DNA from: Aurelia coerulea
Lineage: Eukaryota > Cnidaria > Scyphozoa > Semaeostomeae > Ulmaridae
Direction of reading: 5' to 3'
Length of the DNA: 64,000 nt
Assembly (NCBI GenBank): GCA_039566865.1
Contig: CM076957.1
Location: 12,843,896-12,907,895, forward strand
A program made the translations under genes and the position numbers. The first letter of the stretch is position 1; every line of letters begins with the position of its first letter. A model generated the notes under the pieces. That model made no database searches, had not been told where the DNA came from, and saw nothing but the letters and a program-made list of their open reading frames with translations. Positions 1 to 8,297 of the stretch are shown piece by piece.

Positions 1-929
1 CCTGTGATACGAATCTAATTCTTGAACTGGACGTGCAAAAAATTGGTGTGTCCTTATCAAGTACCAAGTCCTTTGCAAAGTGTGTCTTCGGTGCAGATAA
101 ATGCACAGGTTGCCCTTCAAGCATCTGCAACAGGTCATGCCAAGGAATAATATGCGCACTCCATCAAAAGTCATTGAGAATAATTATTTCCGCACTTTCG
201 GCACCAACCCATGCAAACGTGGTTGATGCTGGATTTACAAAGCAATTGTACATCAGACTTAGTGGCTGTAAAATGAATGTTTTCCCACAATTTGCTGGCC
301 CAACAATCATCAAGTTCCTGTACTTGCCACGCCCTTTTTCAAGCAGGTTCAGGACAGCTGCTCTAAATTCTACGATTTCAATGTCATTGTTACTCAGCAC
401 TTCAATAGCTACAGCGAGCCATTTGCCCCTACAATCACCCACACATTCTCTCCCCAGGAAGCCTCTTATAATTTCCATTCTGCTCGTTTTATTGCGCACC
501 ATTTGCTCCTTTGCACCATGCATTTCCCATGTGGTTTCGATCAGCTCATTTACTTTCTTCACCCCTCTATTTAAAACAAACTCCATCAAATGAAAGTTCC
601 CTTCTGTTTTCTGGGCATGTAAAAGTTGAAGCAGCTCTATTCGCGTATGAATTTTTTTGGACACAATTATCCCTGCCACGTCTATGTTGGTCAGCTTCTT
701 CTGCTTTTTACCACGTCAAGAACGCTTTTCTTTGGGTGCTTCCCGTTGGTCAATTTTCTGTCTCCTCGCTCGAATAGCAGCTTTGGTCCTTGGCGGTGCA
801 CAAGTTTTGAAGTCAGGATGTTCTTTGCTTTCTACATACTCACTATCTTCTTTTCTAAGGTAGTCCCAGGCGTCATAATACATTTCATGCTTTGATGAGA
901 AATTAACAACGATCCCATGCTCATTTTTT

Positions 930-1213
930 CCCGGGGGGTACATGACTTGTGGTTGGACCGGCGTCTGCCGCCCGGTTTTTAGAAAGCTACCCTCTTCTAA
1001 TTACCGAAATTTGCTTTGGTACCCTTTTTTATGATGAATTTTGGCGGAAAATTGCCCATTTTAACCATTTTTTGCGAATTTCAGCGAAATCCCACCCTTG
1101 TTTATGGGAAATTTGCCGAAAAAGGACCCTTGTTTAGAGAATTTTAGGCCCAAAAACCCACCCATATGGGCGGCACATACCCGTACCTTGAACATGTTAT
1201 GTACCCCCCCGGG
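930..1213. mobile_element. 284-bp MITE with 8-bp TSD inside the Rep gene
   Basis: The ends are inverted: CCCGGGGGGTACAT at 930 and its near-complement ATGTACCCCCCCGGG ending at 1213. The flanks repeat CATTTTTT (922-929 and 1214-1221, the right copy one T longer). An 8-bp duplication fits a hAT- or P-type non-autonomous element. No coding sequence. With the 6-T version of the duplication, the Rep reading frame is continuous across the empty site, so this is a later insertion. Confidence 0.72.
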
Positions 1214-1418
1214 CATTTTTTTAACCGATTCTTTGTCGCTTTCCACCTCTTTGGGCGTGTCAGTTTTACTGCCAAGTGGTAATGACATCCTTCTTCCTCA
1301 TGCGCTTCCCGACAACTGACCCATGATTTCACCTTCACTTTCCCTTCGCTGAATGCGTTAACTACAGCTGTTGCAAATTTTTCTCTCGTTGGAAATCTGC
1401 TTAAATCCGCTTGACTGT

Positions 1419-1431
1419 ATGTTATAAGATA
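1419..1431 (+). repeat. Left copy of 13-bp direct repeat bounding the tRNA-like array
   Basis: ATGTTATAAGATA here is identical to 5326-5338. It lies in the Rep motif I coding region and looks like a target-site duplication. The last A may instead belong to the first array unit, which would make it 12 bp. Confidence 0.8.
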
Positions 1432-1573
1432 GGTGTTGTGATTTCTGGTCAAGTCGAAGGCAGCGCGCCAACCTGCGTTTGGACATCACTTAGTCACGCA
1501 GGCCAGACATAACAGAGATTACGTCACCACACCAGTATGGATATCTATGATCCGTGCGTACACGTATTCGCAT

Positions 1574-1645
1574 GGTGAGATAGCTCAACTGGTAGAGCGT
1601 CTGTCATGAAAGCAGAAAGCCCCGAGTTCAAATCTCGGTCTCACC
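1574..1645 (+). tRNA. tRNA-like gene, unit 1 (apparent anticodon TGA, atypical)
   Basis: A 72-nt cloverleaf: 7-bp acceptor stem (GGTGAGA/TCTCACC), D stem GCTC/GAGC, anticodon stem TCTGT/GCAGA (last pair T-G) with loop CATGAAA, 5-nt variable loop, and T stem CCGAG/CTCGG with loop TTCAAAT. The box A-like TAGCTCAACTGG and box B-like GTTCAAATC motifs are good, and a run of T (Pol III terminator) follows within about 8 bases. Oddities: position 33 is A instead of the near-universal T. Read in register, the anticodon is TGA (Ser), yet the long variable arm of tRNA-Ser is missing. Likely Pol III-transcribed; whether it can be charged or decode is doubtful. It could be a tRNA pseudogene or the head of a SINE. 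Confidence 0.65.
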
Positions 1646-1903
1646 TCAATTTTTCCATTTTTCTCCATTCGTCGAAAATTTTAGTATCAAATTTATCGTT
1701 AAAATGTGCAAGTACCCAAACCATATGTAAAGTCAATGGAGAGGAAAAATTGGGGTGTTAAGGTGTTGTGATTTCTGGTCAAGTCGAAGGCAGCGCGCCA
1801 ACCTGCGTTTGGACATCACTTAGTCACGCAGGCCAGACATAACAGAGATTACGTCACCACACCAGTATGGATATCTATGATCCGTGCGTACACGTATTCG
1901 CAT

Positions 1904-1975
1904 GGTGAGATAGCTCAACTGGTAGAGCGTCTGTCATGAAAGCAGAAAGCCCCGAGTTCAAATCTCGGTCTCACC
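1904..1975 (+). tRNA. tRNA-like gene, unit 2
   Basis: Same 72-nt sequence as the copy at 1574, with the same boxes and T-run. Confidence 0.63.
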
Positions 1976-2233
1976 TCAATTTTTCCATTTTTCTCCATTC
2001 GTCGAAAATTTTAGTATCAAATTTATCGTTAAAATGTGCAAGTACCCAAACCATATGTAAAGTCAATGGAGAGGAAAAATTGGGGTGTTAAGGTGTTGTG
2101 ATTTCTGGTCAAGTCGAAGGCAGCGCGCCAACCTGCGTTTGGACATCACTTAGTCACGCAGGCCAGACATAACAGAGATTACGTCACCACACCAGTATGG
2201 ATATCTATGATCCGTGCGTACACGTATTCGCAT

Positions 2234-2305
2234 GGTGAGATAGCTCAACTGGTAGAGCGTCTGTCATGAAAGCAGAAAGCCCCGAGTTCAAATCTCGGTC
2301 TCACC
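2234..2305 (+). tRNA. tRNA-like gene, unit 3
   Basis: Same 72-nt sequence as the copy at 1574. Confidence 0.63.
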
Positions 2306-2563
2306 TCAATTTTTCCATTTTTCTCCATTCGTCGAAAATTTTAGTATCAAATTTATCGTTAAAATGTGCAAGTACCCAAACCATATGTAAAGTCAATGGA
2401 GAGGAAAAATTGGGGTGTTAAGGTGTTGTGATTTCTGGTCAAGTCGAAGGCAGCGCGCCAACCTGCGTTTGGACATCACTTAGTCACGCAGGCCAGACAT
2501 AACAGAGATTACGTCACCACACCAGTATGGATATCTATGATCCGTGCGTACACGTATTCGCAT

Positions 2564-2635
2564 GGTGAGATAGCTCAACTGGTAGAGCGTCTGTCATGAA
2601 AGCAGAAAGCCCCGAGTTCAAATCTCGGTCTCACC
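2564..2635 (+). tRNA. tRNA-like gene, unit 4
   Basis: Same 72-nt sequence as the copy at 1574. Confidence 0.63.
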
Positions 2636-2893
2636 TCAATTTTTCCATTTTTCTCCATTCGTCGAAAATTTTAGTATCAAATTTATCGTTAAAATGTGCA
2701 AGTACCCAAACCATATGTAAAGTCAATGGAGAGGAAAAATTGGGGTGTTAAGGTGTTGTGATTTCTGGTCAAGTCGAAGGCAGCGCGCCAACCTGCGTTT
2801 GGACATCACTTAGTCACGCAGGCCAGACATAACAGAGATTACGTCATCACACCAGTATGGATATCTATGATCCGTGCGTACACGTATTCGCAT

Positions 2894-2965
2894 GGTGAGA
2901 TAGCTCAACTGGTAGAGCGTCTGTCATGAAAGCAGAAAGCCCCGAGTTCAAATCTCGGTCTCACC
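2894..2965 (+). tRNA. tRNA-like gene, unit 5
   Basis: Same 72-nt sequence. Its 5' flank carries the ACGTCATCAC variant at about 2841-2850. Confidence 0.63.
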
Positions 2966-3223
2966 TCAATTTTTCCATTTTTCTCCATTCGTCGAAAATT
3001 TTAGTATCAAATTTATCGTTAAAATGTGCAAGTACCCAAACCATATGTAAAGTCAATGGAGAGGAAAAATTGGGGTGTTAAGGTGTTGTGATTTCTGGTC
3101 AAGTCGAAGGCAGCGCGCCAACCTGCGTTTGGACATCACTTAGTCACGCAGGCCAGACATAACAGAGATTACATCACCACACCAGTATGGATATCTATGA
3201 TCCGTGCGTACACGTATTCGCAT

Positions 3224-3295
3224 GGTGAGATAGCTCAACTGGTAGAGCGTCTGTCATGAAAGCAGAAAGCCCCGAGTTCAAATCTCGGTCTCACC
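3224..3295 (+). tRNA. tRNA-like gene, unit 6
   Basis: Same 72-nt sequence. Its 5' flank carries the ACATCACCAC variant at about 3171-3180. Confidence 0.63.
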
Positions 3296-3553
3296 TCAAT
3301 TTTTCCATTTTTCTCCATTCGTCGAAAATTTTAGTATCAAATTTATCGTTAAAATGTGCAAGTACCCAAACCATATGTAAAGTCAATGGAGAGGAAAAAT
3401 TGGGGTGTTAAGGTGTTGTGATTTCTGGTCAAGTCGAAGGCAGCGCGCCAACCTGCGTTTGGACATCACTTAGTCACGCAGGCCAGACATAACAGAGATT
3501 ACGTCACCACACCAGTATGGATATCTATGATCCGTGCGTACACGTATTCGCAT

Positions 3554-3625
3554 GGTGAGATAGCTCAACTGGTAGAGCGTCTGTCATGAAAGCAGAAAGC
3601 CCCGAGTTCAAATCTCGGTCTCACC
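3554..3625 (+). tRNA. tRNA-like gene, unit 7
   Basis: Same 72-nt sequence as the copy at 1574. Confidence 0.63.
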
Positions 3626-3883
3626 TCAATTTTTCCATTTTTCTCCATTCGTCGAAAATTTTAGTATCAAATTTATCGTTAAAATGTGCAAGTACCCAAA
3701 CCATATGTAAAGTCAATGGAGAGGAAAAATTGGGGTGTTAAGGTGTTGTGATTTCTGGTCAAGTCGAAGGCAGCGCGCCAACCTGCGTTTGGACATCACT
3801 TAGTCACGCAGGCCAGACATAACAGAGATTACGTCACCACACCAGTATGGATATCTATGATCCGTGCGTACACGTATTCGCAT

Positions 3884-3955
3884 GGTGAGATAGCTCAACT
3901 GGTAGAGCGTCTGTCATGAAAGCAGAAAGCCCCGAGTTCAAATCTCGGTCTCACC
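3884..3955 (+). tRNA. tRNA-like gene, unit 8
   Basis: Same 72-nt sequence as the copy at 1574. Confidence 0.63.
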
Positions 3956-4213
3956 TCAATTTTTCCATTTTTCTCCATTCGTCGAAAATTTTAGTATCAA
4001 ATTTATCGTTAAAATGTGCAAGTACCCAAACCATATGTAAAGTCAATGGAGAGGAAAAATTGGGGTGTTAAGGTGTTGTGATTTCTGGTCAAGTCGAAGG
4101 CAGCGCGCCAACCTGCGTTTGGACATCACTTAGTCACGCAGGCCAGACATAACAGAGATTACGTCACCACACCAGTATGGATATCTATGATCCGTGCGTA
4201 CACGTATTCGCAT

Positions 4214-4285
4214 GGTGAGATAGCTCAACTGGTAGAGCGTCTGTCATGAAAGCAGAAAGCCCCGAGTTCAAATCTCGGTCTCACC
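4214..4285 (+). tRNA. tRNA-like gene, unit 9
   Basis: Same 72-nt sequence as the copy at 1574. Confidence 0.63.
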
Positions 4286-4543
4286 TCAATTTTTCCATTT
4301 TTCTCCATTCGTCGAAAATTTTAGTATCAAATTTATCGTTAAAATGTGCAAGTACCCAAACCATATGTAAAGTCAATGGAGAGGAAAAATTGGGGTGTTA
4401 AGGTGTTGTGATTTCTGGTCAAGTCGAAGGCAGCGCGCCAACCTGCGTTTGGACATCACTTAGTCACGCAGGCCAGACATAACAGAGATTACGTCATCAC
4501 ACCAGTATGGATATCTATGATCCGTGCGTACACGTATTCGCAT

Positions 4544-4615
4544 GGTGAGATAGCTCAACTGGTAGAGCGTCTGTCATGAAAGCAGAAAGCCCCGAGTTCA
4601 AATCTCGGTCTCACC
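4544..4615 (+). tRNA. tRNA-like gene, unit 10
   Basis: Same 72-nt sequence. Its flank repeats the unit-5 variant at about 4491-4500. Confidence 0.63.
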
Positions 4616-4873
4616 TCAATTTTTCCATTTTTCTCCATTCGTCGAAAATTTTAGTATCAAATTTATCGTTAAAATGTGCAAGTACCCAAACCATATGTAA
4701 AGTCAATGGAGAGGAAAAATTGGGGTGTTAAGGTGTTGTGATTTCTGGTCAAGTCGAAGGCAGCGCGCCAACCTGCGTTTGGACATCACTTAGTCACGCA
4801 GGCCAGACATAACAGAGATTACATCACCACACCAGTATGGATATCTATGATCCGTGCGTACACGTATTCGCAT

Positions 4874-4945
4874 GGTGAGATAGCTCAACTGGTAGAGCGT
4901 CTGTCATGAAAGCAGAAAGCCCCGAGTTCAAATCTCGGTCTCACC
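4874..4945 (+). tRNA. tRNA-like gene, unit 11
   Basis: Same 72-nt sequence. Its flank repeats the unit-6 variant at about 4821-4830. Confidence 0.63.
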
Positions 4946-5203
4946 TCAATTTTTCCATTTTTCTCCATTCGTCGAAAATTTTAGTATCAAATTTATCGTT
5001 AAAATGTGCAAGTACCCAAACCATATGTAAAGTCAATGGAGAGGAAAAATTGGGGTGTTAAGGTGTTGTGATTTCTGGTCAAGTCGAAGGCAGCGCGCCA
5101 ACCTGCGTTTGGACATCACTTAGTCACGCAGGCCAGACATAACAGAGATTACGTCACCACACCAGTATGGATATCTATGATCCGTGCGTACACGTATTCG
5201 CAT

Positions 5204-5275
5204 GGTGAGATAGCTCAACTGGTAGAGCGTCTGTCATGAAAGCAGAAAGCCCCGAGTTCAAATCTCGGTCTCACC
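5204..5275 (+). tRNA. tRNA-like gene, unit 12
   Basis: Same 72-nt sequence, in the last, 3'-truncated unit. The T-run terminator is retained. Confidence 0.63.
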
Positions 5276-5325
5276 TCAATTTTTCCATTTTTCTCCATTC
5301 GTCGAAAATTTTAGTATCAAATTTA

Positions 5326-5338
5326 ATGTTATAAGATA
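5326..5338 (+). repeat. Right copy of 13-bp direct repeat bounding the array
   Basis: Identical to 1419-1431. The Rep reading frame (minus) continues from here to an ATG at 5392-5390, which shows that the array was inserted into an existing gene. Confidence 0.8.
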
Positions 5339-5392
5339 TATTGACCGTGCCCTCCGTGTATGTAAAAGCTCCTCAGATTCATCTGTATGCAT

Positions 5393-6029
5393 TGTAGCCA
5401 TAGTAGAATTTGGTTAACTGTAGAACGTACTCTTATGAAATCTTCTAATAAAGGAGCAACAGTGTAGACGACATGCAAAAGCGTTTGTGTATTCGTATCA
5501 ACAGTTTTTTACCTACTGTATGCCATGTTGCTTCCTTTTATAGATCTCCTACTTGTGATTCCTTTGATTTGTGACGTCAATTAGTCCATTGCTGTTTACA
5601 ACAATAATCGCTATTCTAGCATAAACAGATGCCTAAATTACTGTTTCATAACTTCTATTCAATGACCAACCTCAAATGATTTCTATTGTCATTTCTAAAG
5701 CAAGCAGACATAAGAATAATACTCAGCTCATGACGTCACATAAGCCATAGCCTTTGCGAGGAATAAATGATAATGACTGAATCAAAAGAGTGTCAAACCT
5801 CTTTCTTCCCCGCCCTCGTTAGAAATACCTCGCACAACATAAAAATAACGTTGTTTGAAAAACATAACACGCCATCCTATCTTTTCCTCTCTCAAATTTT
5901 TTTCACAATTTTCAGACAATCATGGACAAAATTGTTAAGAAAAATATCCGCTTTCACAGAGTGCAACGACTTGTGATAGCACTTGGATATCATACCCCGC
6001 TATGGCCCCCCCTCCCCCCATTCAATGTT
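5393..6029. other. No gene seen
   Basis: AT-rich sequence upstream of the Rep start. The short open frames have no recognisable content. Two TGACGTCA-like palindromes occur (about 5571 and 5730), but nothing supports them as regulatory sites. Confidence 0.4.
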
Positions 6030-7190
6030 GGGTATATTTTTGGAGCATCGATTACACCAACAATTTCCACCCAGCTCTACAGTTTACCCACATTATCACC
6101 GAACAAAGCCTGCCTTTTCTGGACATCTTGCTTACAATTACAGATGACACAATTTCAACCACAATTTATCAGGCCTGGCCGTTTGAGGCGGGCGATCGCC
6201 CGCGCCCGCCTCCACGCTCGCCTTGAGTTGGCGAGGGGGGCTATTCATCGCCCGCCTCTACGTCAGTTTATATTGGAACCGCCCACCTTAGGTTTTCATT
6301 CATTACTCATCACACCTCATTACCTCTTGAAGTAAAACTAAAATACAGTATTGAGAGGAAGTTAATCCCATATATTTGACCTCAAAATATAATTCCTTTA
6401 CCTTTAATTTCTCAGGAAGTCATCTCTTGTAAATCGTTAACTACTTGACAAGTCACGCGAAAAATGAACGAAACATTTCAAAAAGCAACAACCAAACAAA
6501 TTCTTTGAAACCCTTTACACACCCTGACTGTTATTTTCTTATTTGAAGAAACTAAACTCTCGGATCGGCAAAAAAATTAAGAAACTCAAGCACCGGAAAA
6601 GTATTGCCGGAGACCGCTGAGACATTCTCTTAGTTTGTGGTCGATTTGCGACAACATAAAACTAAAGTTTCGTTTCTGTCAAAGAATAGACGTCTTGTTT
6701 TGTCAGGTAGCTGTTTAAAGACAAATATTGAATTCCTCGTTTATTCATACACTTTTATTGACGATTTTCTATAGAATGAAAATCGCCCGCCTGACTTCAC
6801 GGAGGAGAGCGATGTACCGCTCACCTGCTAAAATGCTCACAGCCAGGCCTGATTTATTACAAAGAAACCGATGCACACAGCTTCCTCGATTATGGTTCTT
6901 CACACCCCAAAAAATGCAAAGATTCAATCCCTTATTCTCAGCTACGCCGTCTCCCCCGCATTTGCACCCATGAAGAAGATTTCCATTCCAAAGCAAAGGA
7001 AATGGCCTCTTTCTTCCACCAGAACAACTATCCAGAAACAGTTAACTAATTCAGCCCTTGAGAGAGTTAAACGACTATCACAAGAAGATGCCTTACTGCC
7101 TGTTGACAGAAGCCAAACCAATAGCCACATTCCTTTCGCTATCCACTCAATAACAGGATCAAAAACAAGATCCCCACAACTGATTCATTA
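6030..7190 (+). pseudogene. Penelope-like retroelement relic, split by a transposon
   Basis: The frame from about 6030 to 6169 resembles the region after the RT active site in Penelope-like elements (FHPALQFT, then LPFLDILL, then ISTTIY). It resumes at about 6858 with KETDAHSFLDYGSSHPKKC-type sequence, which parallels the THPHDYLNFxSAHPxH region of the intact element at 27.1-28.5 kb. It then shifts frame near 7045 and ends near 7190. The catalytic RT and GIY-YIG parts are missing, so this is a truncated dead copy. The split at 6170-6851 removes no coding sequence; the frame is continuous once the insert is removed. Confidence 0.7.
6170..6851. mobile_element. 682-bp hAT-like non-autonomous element
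   Basis: Terminal inverted repeats CAGGCCTGGC / GCCAGGCCTG. The flanks repeat ATTTAT (6164-6169 and 6852-6857); only 6 bp is visible, where hAT would give 8. Just inside the left end is a GC-rich palindrome (GGGCGATCGCCC) with repeated GCCCGCCTC-type motifs, again near the right end at about 6784. The middle holds a stretch at about 6548-6600 that matches the AGTACTG repeat family seen at 18.1, 39.0 and 49.3 kb. No transposase. Confidence 0.65.
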
Positions 7191-7359
7191 AAAAAAATTG
7201 CAAATAACTGAAGTATTTTAGCATCCATTTCAGTTTTAGTGAGGGTACTAGAAAATTTACCTCAAACGACCGATTTTGTCTCCAGGGGCTAGAAAGCGGT
7301 GATCTCATTGGCTGACAAGCATGAAATTGGATGATTTCCGCATGCTCTGACAACCAGTA

Positions 7360-7745
7360 AGGATTTGAGCCTTATCTTGATCCTGATAAGATCTTGTAGG
7401 AATTTGCATAAAAACTTACACAGGATCATGAGTAGGCTCTTACAATGATCCTGATAAGATTATGTAGAAATTTCATAAACTTGCATATGATCCAAAATAG
7501 GATTTTTATAGGATCTTGCACAGGATGCTGACAAGATCTTGTAGGAACCGGTGGGAACTTGTCGCAATATCCTAAATAGGATCATGCATAGGATCCTATG
7601 AAAATCTTACAGGAAAAGGTTGAATAGGATCATGTATAAAATCTTGATAGGATCCTACTTAGGATTTTACTGATATCTGATCTTGAAAGGATCCCGTTTA
7701 GGATCCCATTTCTATAGAATCCTGTAGGATCCTGCAGGAATTTTC
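7360..7745. repeat. Degenerate GATC-rich tandem repeat
   Basis: Many imperfect repeats of GGATCCTGATAAGATCTTGT-like words on both strands (for example about 7376-7400, 7446-7475, 7575-7600 and 7700-7735). The spacing is irregular. The local density of GATC is striking compared with the flanks. No coding content. The sequence from 7746 to 8006 shows nothing recognisable. Confidence 0.7.
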
Positions 7746-8006
7746 ACTGGGGCTTGCAAATCTAGGGAATCCCCTCTTCTGCAGTCGTGATTTTACAGCT
7801 TGCGGCTTGATCGCATCTCTCTCCAAATTCGAGTTATTTCCCATTTATTTGCAACTTTCAAGAGTTATGCGATGCTTGTTTAGTATGGTAAATGTTTTCT
7901 TTGGATCATATAGCCATCTTCTCATCCCTCCGCCCATTTGTGAGTGTAATTTGAGCCATGTTATTTCATGTATTTTCCCTCAACTTTGAAGCGGCTCAGT
8001 TTCGAC

Positions 8007-8090
8007 GACTTTATTCTGCAGGCCAGCAGGTCAAGTAATCTGCGGGTCAAACACGAAAGCAAACATGCGGGTCACCACCAGGGCCAAGGG
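8007..8090 (+). repeat. Outer inverted repeat, left arm
   Basis: About 84 bp here (TTATTCTGCAGGCCAGCAGG and onward) is repeated in inverted orientation at 10944-11030 with only a few mismatches. It brackets the foldback element at 8298-10222. Confidence 0.8.
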
Positions 8091-8297
8091 CTCAGTGGCC
8101 TCCAGACATGGCATGAAAAAGCTGGAAATGTATTGCTTACGTCAAGCACATCCTGTAATGGGTTTAGATAACAGTACAACAAATTATTGTTATCTGATTG
8201 ACAGAAATAGTCAAGCCAAATCGTATCATCTGCACTCGCGATGAGGATTGCATCAGAGTCATGATTGCATCTCTATCTCCGAGTCTTTAGGCAGGAA

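Larger units (their letters stand above)
1431..5325 (+). repeat. 12-copy tandem array, 330-bp unit, one tRNA-like gene per unit
   Basis: The unit starting AGGTGTTGTGATTTC recurs exactly every 330 bp (1431, 1761, 2091, 2421, 2751, 3081, 3411, 3741, 4071, 4401, 4731, 5061). The twelfth copy stops part-way, at about 5325. Units are almost identical. The only differences I noted are at one short site about 80 bp into the unit: ACGTCATCAC in units 5 and 10, ACATCACCAC in units 6 and 11, and ACGTCACCAC in the rest. This repeats every five units, so a 1,650-bp block was probably duplicated. The array interrupts the Rep gene and is bounded by a 13-bp direct repeat. Array length may be limited by assembly. 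Confidence 0.95.
1..5392 (-). pseudogene. Broken HUH-endonuclease / SF3-helicase Rep gene (CRESS-Rep-like)
   Basis: Minus-strand pieces of one rolling-circle replication initiator gene. The N-terminal piece starts at an ATG at 5392-5390 and reaches the first conserved (motif I-like) block. The frame resumes at 1431, beyond a tandem array, and carries an HYH (HUH) metal-binding motif at about 1260-1290. The next piece (about 930-716) has the Tyr/Lys motif III region. The piece 679-164 has a Walker A P-loop (GPANCGKT) and a Walker-B-like acidic stretch ending in LNDF, then a TGA at about 170-172. Helicase-like sequence with a motif C-like stretch continues to the window edge. Known of the family: such proteins nick and unwind DNA for rolling-circle replication in CRESS-DNA viruses and related mobile elements. 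Breaks: the array at 1431-5325, the element at 930-1213, a frameshift near 715-720 and the in-frame TGA. The reading frames on the two sides of each insertion are compatible once one target-site copy is discounted. Probably an endogenised or transposon-borne Rep, now dead. Confidence 0.8.

Noticed and set aside
33..593. 186-codon plus-strand frame
   Set aside because: Shadow of the minus-strand Rep helicase region; no domain.
1144..1452. Apparent start of the Rep frame at 1452
   Set aside because: The codon there is TTG and lies in the first array unit. The conserved frame instead continues from the 13-bp repeat at 5326-5338 to an ATG at 5392.
1574..5275. Cluster of ordinary tRNA-Ser(TGA) genes
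   Set aside because: No long variable arm and A at position 33; called tRNA-like only.
1431..5325. CRISPR array
   Set aside because: The repeat unit is 330 bp with no unique spacers, and the DNA is clearly nuclear animal DNA.
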